From NCBI GenBank assembly GCA_002389665.1, contig DGNO01000001.1, positions 23,531 through 87,530 on the forward strand: a stretch of 64,000 nucleotides of DNA, in the 5' to 3' direction. The notes under the pieces were generated by a model, which was not told where the DNA came from, did not search any database, and was given only the letters and a program-made list of their open reading frames with translations. Of the stretch, positions 28,073 to 36,216 are shown one piece after another. Within the stretch, counting starts at the first letter, position 1; every line of letters begins with the position of its first letter. Origin of the DNA: Rhodobiaceae bacterium UBA4490. Its GTDB lineage: Bacteria > Pseudomonadota > Alphaproteobacteria > Parvibaculales > Parvibaculaceae. The translations under genes were made by a program, and so were the position numbers.

Positions 28073-28122
28073 TTTAGAATTATTATAAAAAGACTTGTAA
28101 AGCGCTGGTTTGGATATATATT
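28073..28122 (+). promoter_or_regulatory. dps promoter with Irr-box-like site
   Basis: The 17-bp sequence TTTAGAATTATTATAAA (28073-28089) differs at one position from the inverted repeat TTTAGAA-N3-TTCTAAA, which resembles the Irr box (ICE) of alphaproteobacteria. It lies five bases upstream of a possible -35 TTGTAA (28095-28100), 16 bases before TATATT (28117-28122). The same motif overlaps the peroxiredoxin promoter at 32531-32547. Confidence 0.5.
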
Positions 28123-28152
28123 ATAACGCGTACGTGAAGACAGGAGAGCGCC

Positions 28153-28620
28153 ATGAAAATCGACATCGGAATCAAAGCAAAAGACCGTGAAAAAATCGCC
28201 GAGGGCCTCACCCGCGTTCTGGCAGATACCTACACGACCTACCTCAAGACCCATAATTACCATTGGAATGTAACAGGTCCGATGTTCAACACGCTGCATC
28301 TGATGTTCGAGCAGCAATATAACGAGCTTTGGATCGCGGTGGACGAAATCGCCGAGCGCATCCGCTCCCTGGGCGCGGTGGCGCCGGGCACCTACAAGGC
28401 TTTCGCCGAGCTGACTTCGGTGGAGGAAGACAATGGGGTGCCGAAGGCGGAGACGATGATCGCCAATCTCGTCAAAGCGCATGAAACGATCACGCGTACG
28501 GCCCGTGAAGTGTTCGCTATCGTCGATGAGGCAAGCGACGAGCCGACGGCGGATCTGTTGACTCAGCGCATGCAGGCCAGCGAGAAAACCGCCTGGATGC
28601 TGCGTTCCATGCTCGAATAG
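28153..28620 (+). CDS. dps: Dps-family DNA-binding ferritin-like protein
   Basis: The 155-residue product carries the inter-subunit ferroxidase signature of Dps: [20 protein letters not shown], then the [11 protein letters not shown] helix. Dodecameric Dps stores iron, consumes peroxide while oxidising Fe(II) and often protects DNA. The N-terminus ([19 protein letters not shown]) is short and mildly basic. The ribosome site ACAGGAGAG is well placed. The upstream Irr-like box suggests control by iron or heme status. Confidence 0.95.
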   Translation: MKIDIGIKAKDREKIAEGLTRVLADTYTTYLKTHNYHWNVTGPMFNTLHLMFEQQYNELWIAVDEIAERIRSLGAVAPGTYKAFAELTSVEEDNGVPKAETMIANLVKAHETITRTAREVFAIVDEASDEPTADLLTQRMQASEKTAWMLRSMLE

Positions 28621-28803
28621 GCGCGCACCGCACGCCGCAGCGCCGCGTTGAGATGACAGCCCGGTAAGGTAAGTTACGCCAACGTGATTTGCCTTGACCG
28701 GGCGTCTTTCTATGTTTTGTAGCATGGTTTTGAACGCGCTTTGCTTGCGCAATTGGCCATGCTCCTTGGAAAGACGATCTTCGACCGGTGAAAGGCTGCC
28801 CCC

Positions 28804-29799
28804 ATGCTGATCAAATCGAAAAAGGGCTGGGAAATTCCCGAGCGCGAGGCGACGCCTCAGGAAATATTTTTCAACCGCCGCCGGTTCTTGAAGACGACCG
28901 GCCTGGTGCTGGCCAGCGCGGCGAGCATGGGGCTCGGCGCCTGTGACGGGGAAGCGGAGGAAAGCGCTGCGGGCGCAGCCTCTTCGAGCAGCGATCCGAC
29001 GGCCGATCTTTATCCCGTTGCGCGCAACGAGCGCTATATGATCGAGCGGGAACTGACGCCGAAATCCATCTCCTCCACCTACAACAATTTCTACGAGTTC
29101 GGCTCCCACAAGCGCATTTACGACAAGGCGCAGGAGCTGAAAATCCGTCCCTGGCAGGTGGTGATCGACGGGGAGGTGAACAATCCCGAAACGCTCGATA
29201 TCGATACGCTGATCCGCGCCATGCCGCTGGAAGAACGGCTCTACCGGCACCGCTGTGTGGAAGCCTGGTCCATGACCGTGCCCTGGTCCGGCTTTGCCTT
29301 GAAGGAACTCGTCAAGCGTGCCGATCCCAAGTCGAGCGCCCGCTATGTGCGCATGGAAACCTTCCAGGACTCGGAAATGGCGAGCGGCCAGCGGCAATAC
29401 TGGTATCCCTGGCCTTATGTGGAAGGGCTGACCATGGAAGAGGCGACGAACGATCTCGCCTTCATGGTAACGGGCGTTTACGGCGAGCCTTTGCCGAAAC
29501 AATATGGCGCGCCGATCCGCCTCGCCGTGCCGTGGAAATATGGCTTCAAATCCATCAAATCCATCGTGCGCTTCACCTTCACCTCTCAGCGCCCGGTGAG
29601 CTTCTGGGAAGAGATCAATCCGCAGGAATATGGTTTCTGGGCGAATGTGAACCCGGAAGTGCCGCATCCGCGCTGGTCGCAGGCCAGTGAAGAAGTGCTG
29701 GGCACGGGCGAGCGCGTGCCGACGCAGCTCTTCAATGGCTACGGTGAATATGTCGCCGGGCTCTACAAGGACATGCAGGACAAGCCGATCTATTTCTGA
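28804..29799 (+). CDS. msrP: protein-methionine-sulfoxide reductase catalytic subunit MsrP
   Basis: The 331-residue protein has a Tat signal (NRRRFLKTTG, residues 24-33) and the sulfite-oxidase-fold molybdopterin domain, with the Mo-ligand Cys151 in LYRHRCVEAWSM and downstream VPWSGFAL and GFKSIKSIVRF. MsrP repairs oxidised Met in periplasmic proteins using electrons from the heme membrane protein MsrQ. No msrQ follows here; the next genes are a HAD phosphatase and trxB, so MsrQ must be elsewhere or absent. Confidence 0.95.
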   Translation: MLIKSKKGWEIPEREATPQEIFFNRRRFLKTTGLVLASAASMGLGACDGEAEESAAGAASSSSDPTADLYPVARNERYMIERELTPKSISSTYNNFYEFGSHKRIYDKAQELKIRPWQVVIDGEVNNPETLDIDTLIRAMPLEERLYRHRCVEAWSMTVPWSGFALKELVKRADPKSSARYVRMETFQDSEMASGQRQYWYPWPYVEGLTMEEATNDLAFMVTGVYGEPLPKQYGAPIRLAVPWKYGFKSIKSIVRFTFTSQRPVSFWEEINPQEYGFWANVNPEVPHPRWSQASEEVLGTGERVPTQLFNGYGEYVAGLYKDMQDKPIYF

Positions 29800-29822
29800 T
29801 CGGTTTTCGGCATATTGAAGCT

Positions 29823-29912
29823 GTCACCCCGGCTCCTGAGCCGGGGGCCATGCAGCGTCCCTGCTTGCAACAAAGCCCAATAGACCCTCGGGTCAAGCCC
29901 GAGGGTGACGAG
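29823..29912. repeat. two copies of the dispersed CCCGG palindrome
   Basis: Copy one is GTCACCCCGGCTCCTGAG then CCGGGGGCCATGCAGCG (29823-29857). Copy two is a variant AGACCCTCGGGTCAAGCCC then GAGGGTGACGAG (29882-29912), in the opposite orientation. Compensating changes keep the palindrome (CCCTCGGG/CCCGAGGG), which argues for selection on the folded form. Confidence 0.75.
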
Positions 29913-29983
29913 AGGCACGCACCTGAAACAATGCGTCACGCAATGTGACTGGCGCAGCGCGGGAGCGCGGCTAAACTGCGCCC

Positions 29984-30661
29984 ATGTCAAAACCCGTTCC
30001 TTCCGCTTCCCTTATCATTTTCGATTGCGACGGCGTGCTGGTCGATACCGAGCGCGTTGCCAATGAATTGCTGGTGCGCCTTCTTGCCGATCTCGGCATG
30101 GTCATCACCTATGCCGAGTGCCGCCGCCGTTTCGTCGGCCGCTCGCTCGCATCGGTGCAGGAAGATGTGGAAGCCGAGCTTGGCCGCAAACTCGCGCCCG
30201 ATTGGCCCGATGCCGTGGTGCGCAAAGAAACGCTGCATGCCTTTGAAGCGGGGATCGAGGCGATTGCGGGCGTGCGCGAGCAGCTCGAATGGCTCGCCGG
30301 TCTGCCGCATCCTTTTTGTGTGGCGTCCTCCGGCCAAATCCAGAAGATGCATGCAACGCTCGGCTCCTCCGGTCTTTTGCCTTTCGTGAAGGATGTGCTT
30401 TTCAGCGCGGATATGGTGGGGAAGGGCAAGCCCGCGCCCGACCTTTTTTTGCACGCCGCCGCGCAAATGGGCCATGCGCCGGAAACATGCGTGGTGATCG
30501 AGGATAGTGTGCCCGGCGTACAGGCGGGCATGGCAGCGGGCATGAAGGTGCTGGGCTATGCGGGCGATCCGCATACGGATGCAGAAGCCCTGAAACGCGA
30601 AGGCGCGCATCTCTTTCATGACATGCGCGCCTTGCCGGATCTTTTATCGGCCGGATTTTAA
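29984..30661 (+). CDS. HAD-superfamily phosphatase (phosphoglycolate-phosphatase/beta-PGM-like)
   Basis: The 225-residue product has HAD motif I (IIFDCDGVLVDTERVANELL), motif II (CVASSGQIQKM), motif III Lys (GKGKPAPDLFLHAA) and motif IV (VIEDSVPGVQAGMAAG). A helical cap follows motif I. The CDGVLVDTE subtype is typical of sugar-phosphate or nucleotide phosphatases such as YqaB/YfbT-like enzymes. The substrate is unknown. Confidence 0.88.
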   Translation: MSKPVPSASLIIFDCDGVLVDTERVANELLVRLLADLGMVITYAECRRRFVGRSLASVQEDVEAELGRKLAPDWPDAVVRKETLHAFEAGIEAIAGVREQLEWLAGLPHPFCVASSGQIQKMHATLGSSGLLPFVKDVLFSADMVGKGKPAPDLFLHAAAQMGHAPETCVVIEDSVPGVQAGMAAGMKVLGYAGDPHTDAEALKREGAHLFHDMRALPDLLSAGF

Positions 30662-30677
30662 CCCGGCTGGGTAGAGC

Positions 30678-31649
30678 TTATTCCGCCGCCGCCTTTGCCG
30701 GTGTTGCTTCCTGGGCTGCGATATAACGCTCGGCTTCGAGCGCTGCCATGCAGCCAAGGCCCGCCGCCGTGACGGCCTGACGGTACACATCGTCCGTCAC
30801 ATCGCCGGCGGCAAAAACGCCGGGGATGGAAGTGACGGTAGAATCGGGCGCCGTGACCAGATAACCGCCTTCTTTGGTTTCCAGCTCTTCTTCGAAAAGC
30901 TCGACGGCGGGCTTGTGGCCGATGGCAATGAAGACGCCGTCCGTCTTGCGCTCGGAAATCTCGCCCGTCTTCAGGTTTTTCAGACGCACGCCGGTCACGC
31001 CGAGCGGGTCTTCATCACCCAGAATTTCTTCCAGCGCGCTGTCCCAAACGACCTCGATCTTCTCGTGATTGAAGAGGCGGTCCTGCAGGATTTTTTCCGC
31101 GCGCAATTCATCGCGCCGGTGCACGAGCGTCACCTTGCTGGCAAAATTCGTCAGGAACAGGGCTTCCTCGACGGCCGTGTTGCCGCCGCCCACCACCACG
31201 ACTTCCTTGCCGCGGTAGAAGAACCCGTCGCAGGTCGCGCAGGCGGAAACGCCGAAGCCCTGGAATTTTTCTTCGGAAGGAAGGCCCAGCCATTTCGCCT
31301 GAGCGCCCGTCGCAATGATCAACGCATCGCAGGTGTAGACCGTGCCGCTGTCGCCGGTGAGGCGGAAGGGATGAACGCCCAGTTCGGCCCGCGTGATCGT
31401 GTCGGAGACCATATTGGTGCCGACATTGCGCGCCTGGGCTTCCATCTGTTCCATCAGCCAGGGGCCCTGAATGGGGTCGGCGAAGCCGGGATAGTTTTCG
31501 ACATCCGTCGTAATGGTCAGCTGCCCGCCCGGCTGAATGCCTTGAATGAGCGTCGGCTCCAGCATGGCGCGCGCCGCATAGACGGCAGCGGTATAGCCGG
31601 CAGGCCCGGACCCGATGATGATGACTTTGGAATGCTGTAGCTCGGACAT
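30678..31649 (-). CDS. trxB: thioredoxin-disulfide reductase
   Basis: The 323-residue flavoenzyme has an N-terminal FAD motif (VIIIGSGPAGYTAAVYAARA), the redox-active CATC pair (Cys137/Cys140 in SACATCDGFFYRG), the NADPH Rossmann motif (VVVVGGGNTAVEEALFL) and the closing GVFAAGDVTDDVYRQAVTAAGLGCMAA. It reduces thioredoxin with NADPH. The peroxiredoxin gene lies upstream on the same strand, which makes a thiol-redox pair separated by a repeat-rich 200-base spacer. Confidence 0.97.
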   Translation of the reverse strand: MSELQHSKVIIIGSGPAGYTAAVYAARAMLEPTLIQGIQPGGQLTITTDVENYPGFADPIQGPWLMEQMEAQARNVGTNMVSDTITRAELGVHPFRLTGDSGTVYTCDALIIATGAQAKWLGLPSEEKFQGFGVSACATCDGFFYRGKEVVVVGGGNTAVEEALFLTNFASKVTLVHRRDELRAEKILQDRLFNHEKIEVVWDSALEEILGDEDPLGVTGVRLKNLKTGEISERKTDGVFIAIGHKPAVELFEEELETKEGGYLVTAPDSTVTSIPGVFAAGDVTDDVYRQAVTAAGLGCMAALEAERYIAAQEATPAKAAAE

Positions 31650-31707
31650 GGGACACTCGTTCTTTTAAGGGGGCGTGGGGATCAATCAAACTCGTGGTGC
31701 GGCCCAG

Positions 31708-31785
31708 CCGGTCAACGGGGCCGGTCAACGGGGCCGGTCAACGGGGCCGGTCAACGGGGCCGGTCAGCGGTGCCGGTCACCGGCC
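31708..31785. repeat. 13-bp tandem repeat, five to six units
   Basis: Four identical units CCGGTCAACGGGG occupy 31708-31759. A fifth variant CCGGTCAGCGGTG follows (31760-31772) and a partial sixth (CCGGTCACCGGCC) runs into an inverted repeat. The unit length is not a multiple of three and no gene covers it. It lies in the spacer between the peroxiredoxin and trxB genes and is prone to copy-number change by slippage. Confidence 0.9.
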
Positions 31786-31817
31786 CCGGTTCCCCGTAAT
31801 ATAGGGAACCGGGGCCG
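31781..31817. repeat. perfect 14-bp inverted repeat between prx and trxB
   Basis: Arms CGGCCCCGGTTCCC (31781-31794) and GGGAACCGGGGCCG (31804-31817) enclose nine bases. It lies 34 bases after the peroxiredoxin stop codon (minus strand). There is no T-run on either side, so it is not a textbook terminator; it may stabilise the 3' end or cause partial termination before trxB. Confidence 0.7.
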
Positions 31818-31850
31818 ATACCGAAAGACGGCTAAGCGCTTTAAAGCGGC

Positions 31851-32456
31851 TTAGAGGGCTTCGGCATGTTCCTTAAGGTAGGAAGCAACGCCTTCGGCGT
31901 CGGCCTTCATGCCTTCATCGCCCTTGTTCCAGCCGGCAGGGCAGACTTCGCCGTGCTCTTCGTGGAACTGCAGCGCATCGACGAGGCGGATGGCTTCGTC
32001 CACGTTCCGGCCGAGCGGCAGGTCGTTGACGAGCTGGTGGCGGACCACGCCTTCCTGGTCGATCAGGAAGGTGCCGCGCAGCGCCACGCCGTCATCTTCG
32101 ATCAGCACGTCATAATCGCGCGCGATCTGCTTGGTCATATCGGCCACCATGGGGAATTTCACCGGGCCGAGGCCGCCATCGGCAGGCGCCGTGTTCCGCC
32201 AGGCATAGTGCGAGAACTGGCTGTCCACGGAGACCGCGACGACCTTCGTGTTGCGCTCTTCGAATTGCGGCACGCGGTTCGAGAAGGCCAGAATTTCCGA
32301 GGGGCAAACGAAGGTGAAGTCGAGCGGGTAGAAGAAGACGATGCCGTAGCTGCCCTTCAGATGCTCTTTCAGGTTGAAGTTTTCGACGATTTCACCGTCG
32401 GCGAGCACCGCGGCTGCGGTGAAATCCGGGGCTTGTTTGCCTACGAGAACACTCAT
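31851..32456 (-). CDS. typical 2-Cys peroxiredoxin (AhpC/Prx1 type)
   Basis: The 201-residue product has the peroxidatic site FYPLDFTFVCPSE (Cys51) and the resolving EVCPAGW (Cys172), the layout of typical 2-Cys peroxiredoxins. It reduces hydrogen peroxide and organic or peroxynitrite substrates, with thioredoxin as the likely reductant since trxB is the next gene. The AAGGAG ribosome site and a strong sigma-70-like promoter overlapped by an Irr-like box lie upstream. Confidence 0.96.
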   Translation of the reverse strand: MSVLVGKQAPDFTAAAVLADGEIVENFNLKEHLKGSYGIVFFYPLDFTFVCPSEILAFSNRVPQFEERNTKVVAVSVDSQFSHYAWRNTAPADGGLGPVKFPMVADMTKQIARDYDVLIEDDGVALRGTFLIDQEGVVRHQLVNDLPLGRNVDEAIRLVDALQFHEEHGEVCPAGWNKGDEGMKADAEGVASYLKEHAEAL

Positions 32457-32528
32457 AAATGGCTCCTTGGAATGTCTGTTATTTCGCGTTGCTCATCATC
32501 GGCGGGGAGGAGATCCGCCGTTACACGC

Positions 32529-32557
32529 GATTTAGTATTGTTCTAAACTAACGTCAA
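32529..32557 (-). promoter_or_regulatory. peroxiredoxin promoter overlapped by Irr-box-like site
   Basis: Reading leftward: -35 TTGACG (32552-32557), a 17-base spacer and -10 TAAATC (32529-32534). The sequence TTTAGAACAATACTAAA (32531-32547 on the minus strand) lies across spacer and -10 and matches TTTAGAA-N3-TTCTAAA with one mismatch. A protein bound here would block RNA polymerase. The resemblance to the Irr box/ICE is from memory of the motif. Confidence 0.55.
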
Positions 32558-32642
32558 GAGGCTTGAAGCGGCTAATTTGCCGCAGCGCACCCTTTTTCGG
32601 GACGATGGGACGGAAATGAAGGGATAAGGCCGCCTAAAAGGC

Positions 32643-33788
32643 TCAGTCCGCGGCCAGGGAGCCCGTCTCCCGGGCCCAGCGCCCGAGCCCGGCCAGGGTT
32701 TGCTCATAGGTGGTGAGCGCGTTGGTGATGACGTTTTCCCGCCAGCTTTCCCGTCTCGGGGCGTAATCCTCGCGGATTTCCTCGAAATAGCGCGGCGCTT
32801 CGGGCGCATTGAACCCGCCTTCGAAACGCAGCCAGCGCTCCAGAAGCGAAATCCGCAGGCTTTCGAGCGGATTGTCCTTGGCCCGGGCGGAGCGGAACTC
32901 CACCACGGCCCCGGCAAAATCGGCATGATCTTTGACGAGGTTTTCGATGCCCCAGAAGACGATGCCGCGCCGGCTCGGCCGTTTCGAGCCCCAGAGCGCG
33001 TTGACATGCTCCGGGTCGAGGGCGCGCGGGCCCCACCATTCCGAGGCCTGGGCAAAGCCCACCGAGCCCGGTTTGGAGAAGCAAAGGAAAATCAGCTCGC
33101 CATTGCCGACGGGGCCCGAATGCCAGTCGATGAAGCCGACGCGCCGCGCATGCGCCAGCTCCCGGCGCACCAGCGCGCTGATCACTTCCGTCGACCATTC
33201 CGGGCGGATACCGCCGAAATGAAACCCGTCGGGATGTGTGTACTGGCCGCGCGTAATGGCATCTTCCAGCGCCCATTGCCCATGCACCGAAAGCAGTTTC
33301 GTGCTTTGCATCACCAGTTCATTGGCAAAGCCCTTGTCGATATGGCGCGGGCACATGAGCGGGTGGACTTCCGCATAAAGCGGGTTGGCGGGATGGGGTT
33401 TTGAATGATCGAGCCAGTTGCGGTTGAGATCGACATTGTTCTCGGTGCCCCTCAGCCCCCAGGCAAAGCCGAACGGGTTCACCGCATGGATCATGAAAAG
33501 CGCCGTGCCGGGCGGCAGCGAGGCAGGGCCCATCTGCTCGATCCAGGCAAGCTGCGCTGCCGAGCCGCCATAGCCTTCCGCGCCGTGCGTGCCGGACGTA
33601 TTGATCAGCACGGAAGCGGCATCGCGCGGGCCGAACCAGGCGGCATCGAGATAAAGCGTCTCGCCCATCGGGCCGGTCGCGGAGGGGTGCTCATAGGTGA
33701 AGACGCGCGCGCCCGCCTCCGCCGCCGCGCGCACGAAACGGGCGCGGGCTTCGGCATAGGTATCGGAAAAGGAACTTTGGGCGCTCAT
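32643..33788 (-). CDS. DUF2817 (M14-like carboxypeptidase fold) protein
   Basis: From the ATG at 33788 the product is 381 residues. Conserved DUF2817 segments include VLINTSGTHGAEGYGGSAAQL, FMIHAVNPFGFAWGLRGTENNVDLNRNW and FIDWHSGPVGNGELIF. The HGxEG, NxxDLNRNW and HSG motifs correspond to the zinc-ligand and substrate positions of M14 carboxypeptidases, so it is probably a zinc amidohydrolase. No signal peptide is visible. The substrate is unknown. Confidence 0.85.
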   Translation of the reverse strand: MSAQSSFSDTYAEARARFVRAAAEAGARVFTYEHPSATGPMGETLYLDAAWFGPRDAASVLINTSGTHGAEGYGGSAAQLAWIEQMGPASLPPGTALFMIHAVNPFGFAWGLRGTENNVDLNRNWLDHSKPHPANPLYAEVHPLMCPRHIDKGFANELVMQSTKLLSVHGQWALEDAITRGQYTHPDGFHFGGIRPEWSTEVISALVRRELAHARRVGFIDWHSGPVGNGELIFLCFSKPGSVGFAQASEWWGPRALDPEHVNALWGSKRPSRRGIVFWGIENLVKDHADFAGAVVEFRSARAKDNPLESLRISLLERWLRFEGGFNAPEAPRYFEEIREDYAPRRESWRENVITNALTTYEQTLAGLGRWARETGSLAAD

Positions 33789-33944
33789 GCTCAGTTTATT
33801 AATCAGTAGGGGGCTGCGCCGCATCGCGGCGGTTAAGACTGCATGATAGATTTATCTCAACGCAAGCGCCAGCATAGGCGATAGGGGGCGCTGCGATAAG
33901 GCGAAATTGCCTTGCGCGCATTCCCCCGCCTGGAGAGAGGACAA

Positions 33945-35399
33945 ATGAGCGGTACATTGAACTTGAAAGACGCGTCACTTCTGAAAACCGCCTGCTATAT
34001 CGACGGGGCCTGGGTCGGAAAAGGCGCGATCGACGTGACGAACCCGGCGACGGGTGAGGTGATTGCCGCCGTTCCTTCGCTGGGGGCGAGCGAGGTGCGC
34101 TCGGCTATCGACGCGGCGGAAAAAGCCTTCAAGGACTGGGCGGCGCGCCCGGCCAAGGAACGCGGGCAGATTCTGCGGCGCTGGTTCGATTTGATGATGG
34201 AACATCAGGACGATCTGGCGGTGCTGATGACGAGCGAGCAGGGCAAGCCGCTGGCCGAGTCCAAAGGCGAGATTGCTTATGCCGCCTCCTTCCTGGAATT
34301 TTACGGCGAAGAAGCCAAGCGCGTGCATGGCGCCGTCGTGCCCGCCCCGGCGAATGACCGGCGTATTGTGGTGCTGAAACAGCCGGTCGGTGTCGTCGCC
34401 GCGATCACGCCGTGGAATTTTCCCGCCGCCATGATCACCCGCAAAGTGGGCCCGGCGCTTGCCGCCGGTTGCACCTGCGTCGTCAAACCGGCAAGCCAGA
34501 CCCCGCTTTCCGCGCTGGCGCTGGCCGAGCTTGGCGAGCGGGCGGGCCTGCCCAAAGGCGTTTTGAACGTCATCACCGGCAAGGCCTCTGAGATCGGCGG
34601 TGAGCTGACCGCCAATGCCAAGGTGAAGAAGCTCACCTTCACCGGCTCGACGGAAGTCGGCAAAAAGCTGATGGAACAGTCCGCCGCGACGATGAAGAAA
34701 ATCTCGCTCGAGCTCGGCGGCAATGCGCCCTTTATCGTCTTTGATGATGCCGATGTGGACGCGGCGGTGGAAGGGGCGGTTGCCTCCAAATACCGCAATA
34801 CCGGCCAGACCTGCATCTGCACGAACCGCTTTCTCGTGCAGGAAGGCGTCTATGACGCCTTTGTCGAAAAGCTGGTGGAAAAAGTCGGATCGCTGAAAGT
34901 CGGCAACGGCCTTGAGGACGGCGTAAGCCAAGGCCCGCTGATCGACGCGGCGGCCATTGAAAAAGTCGAAGAACATGTCAAAGACGCGACCTCAAAAGGC
35001 GCCAAGGTCGTGGCCGGCGGCAAGGCCCATGCGCTGGGCGGCACCTATTATGAGCCCACGGTCATTTCCGGGGCGACCTCGGACATGCTGGTCGCGCGGG
35101 AAGAAACCTTCGGCCCCGTCGCGCCCGTCTTCCAGTTTTCGACGGAAGCAGAAGCGATCCGCCTCGCCAATCACACGCCCTTCGGTCTTGCCTCCTACTT
35201 CTATTCCCGCGATGTCGGGCGCTGCTGGCGCGTGGCCGAGGCGCTGGAATCCGGGCTTGTCGGCGTCAATGCGGGGCTGATCTCCACCGAAGTCGCCCCC
35301 TTTGGCGGCTGGAAGGAAAGCGGCATCGGGCGCGAAGGCGGCCAATGGGGCATTGAGGAATTCCTCGAAGTGAAATATGTCGCTATGGCAGGGCTTTGA
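33945..35399 (+). CDS. gabD: NAD(P)-dependent succinate-semialdehyde dehydrogenase
   Basis: The 484-residue aldehyde dehydrogenase has catalytic Cys290 (NTGQTCICTNRF, with Cys292 adjacent as in GabD redox switching), Glu256 (LELGGNAPFIVF) and the NAD segment TFTGSTEVGKKLM. Length and sequence match GabD, which converts succinate semialdehyde to succinate in GABA and related catabolism; other semialdehydes are possible. The GAGAGAGGA ribosome site selects the ATG at 33945. It is followed by rpiA and gor on the same strand. Confidence 0.92.
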   Translation: MSGTLNLKDASLLKTACYIDGAWVGKGAIDVTNPATGEVIAAVPSLGASEVRSAIDAAEKAFKDWAARPAKERGQILRRWFDLMMEHQDDLAVLMTSEQGKPLAESKGEIAYAASFLEFYGEEAKRVHGAVVPAPANDRRIVVLKQPVGVVAAITPWNFPAAMITRKVGPALAAGCTCVVKPASQTPLSALALAELGERAGLPKGVLNVITGKASEIGGELTANAKVKKLTFTGSTEVGKKLMEQSAATMKKISLELGGNAPFIVFDDADVDAAVEGAVASKYRNTGQTCICTNRFLVQEGVYDAFVEKLVEKVGSLKVGNGLEDGVSQGPLIDAAAIEKVEEHVKDATSKGAKVVAGGKAHALGGTYYEPTVISGATSDMLVAREETFGPVAPVFQFSTEAEAIRLANHTPFGLASYFYSRDVGRCWRVAEALESGLVGVNAGLISTEVAPFGGWKESGIGREGGQWGIEEFLEVKYVAMAGL

Positions 35400-35455
35400 T
35401 CTTTCATTGAAAGAGAAGGCGCTGCCCCGAGGCGGCATATTGAGAGGAAGATTTC

Positions 35456-36154
35456 ATGTCGGACGCACAGAAACGGCACGCGGCCATCCGCGCCCTGGAT
35501 TTCGTGGAAGAGGGCATGAAACTCGGCCTCGGTACCGGCTCGACGGCGGAACATTTCGTCCGCCTTCTGGGCGAGCGGGTGGCGGACGGCTTGAACGTTG
35601 TCGGTGTGCCGACCTCCGAGCGCACGGCGGCGCTGGCCGAGGAACTCGGTATTCCGCTCACCAATCTCGATGAAACGCCCGAGCTCGATATTACCTTCGA
35701 CGGCGCGGATGAGCTTGATAGCCAGCTCCGGCTGATCAAGGGCGGCGGCGGCGCGCTGCTGCGCGAGAAGATCGTCGCAACCGCCTCCAAGCGGATGATC
35801 GTGCTGGCGGACGCGTCCAAAGTCGTGAAGACGCTGGGCAAGTTTCCGCTGCCCGTAGAGGTCATTCCCTTCGGCTCGCGCGTCACCGCGATGAAGATTG
35901 CCGAAACCGCGCGGGCCTTCGGCTGCGAAGGGCCGATCGAGCCGCGCGACGATGACTATGACGTGCCGTTTCTCACCGATTCGGAAAATTTCATTTATGA
36001 CTGCCAGTTCGGCGCCATTCCCGATCCGGACGGGCTTTCCCGCGCGCTCAACCTCATTCCCGGAGTGGTGGATAACGGATTGTTTATCTCGATTGCTTCT
36101 CTTGCCATTGTCGGAACGGACAAGGGCGCCGATCTGATAGAACCGAAGCCGTAA
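35456..36154 (+). CDS. rpiA: ribose-5-phosphate isomerase A
   Basis: The 232-residue enzyme shows the RpiA motifs [63 protein letters not shown] and the C-terminal [13 protein letters not shown]. It interconverts ribose 5-phosphate and ribulose 5-phosphate in the pentose-phosphate pathway, linking NADPH supply to the glutathione reductase gene that follows 62 bases downstream. Confidence 0.97.
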   Translation: MSDAQKRHAAIRALDFVEEGMKLGLGTGSTAEHFVRLLGERVADGLNVVGVPTSERTAALAEELGIPLTNLDETPELDITFDGADELDSQLRLIKGGGGALLREKIVATASKRMIVLADASKVVKTLGKFPLPVEVIPFGSRVTAMKIAETARAFGCEGPIEPRDDDYDVPFLTDSENFIYDCQFGAIPDPDGLSRALNLIPGVVDNGLFISIASLAIVGTDKGADLIEPKP

Positions 36155-36216
36155 GGCGGAATCCTATTACGAAGACGAAGCGGCCAGAGAGCACCGGAAG
36201 ACTGAAGGGAATTGAG

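Noticed and set aside
28021..29667. Long minus-strand frame of 548 codons across dps and msrP
   Set aside because: Antisense to two clearly identified genes; product looks random.
31708..31772. CRISPR-like repeat array
   Set aside because: Units are 13 bp directly abutting without spacers and there are no cas genes; it is a minisatellite.
31781..31817. Rho-independent terminator of the peroxiredoxin gene
   Set aside because: The stem is perfect but no T-run follows on the minus strand; recorded as an inverted repeat.
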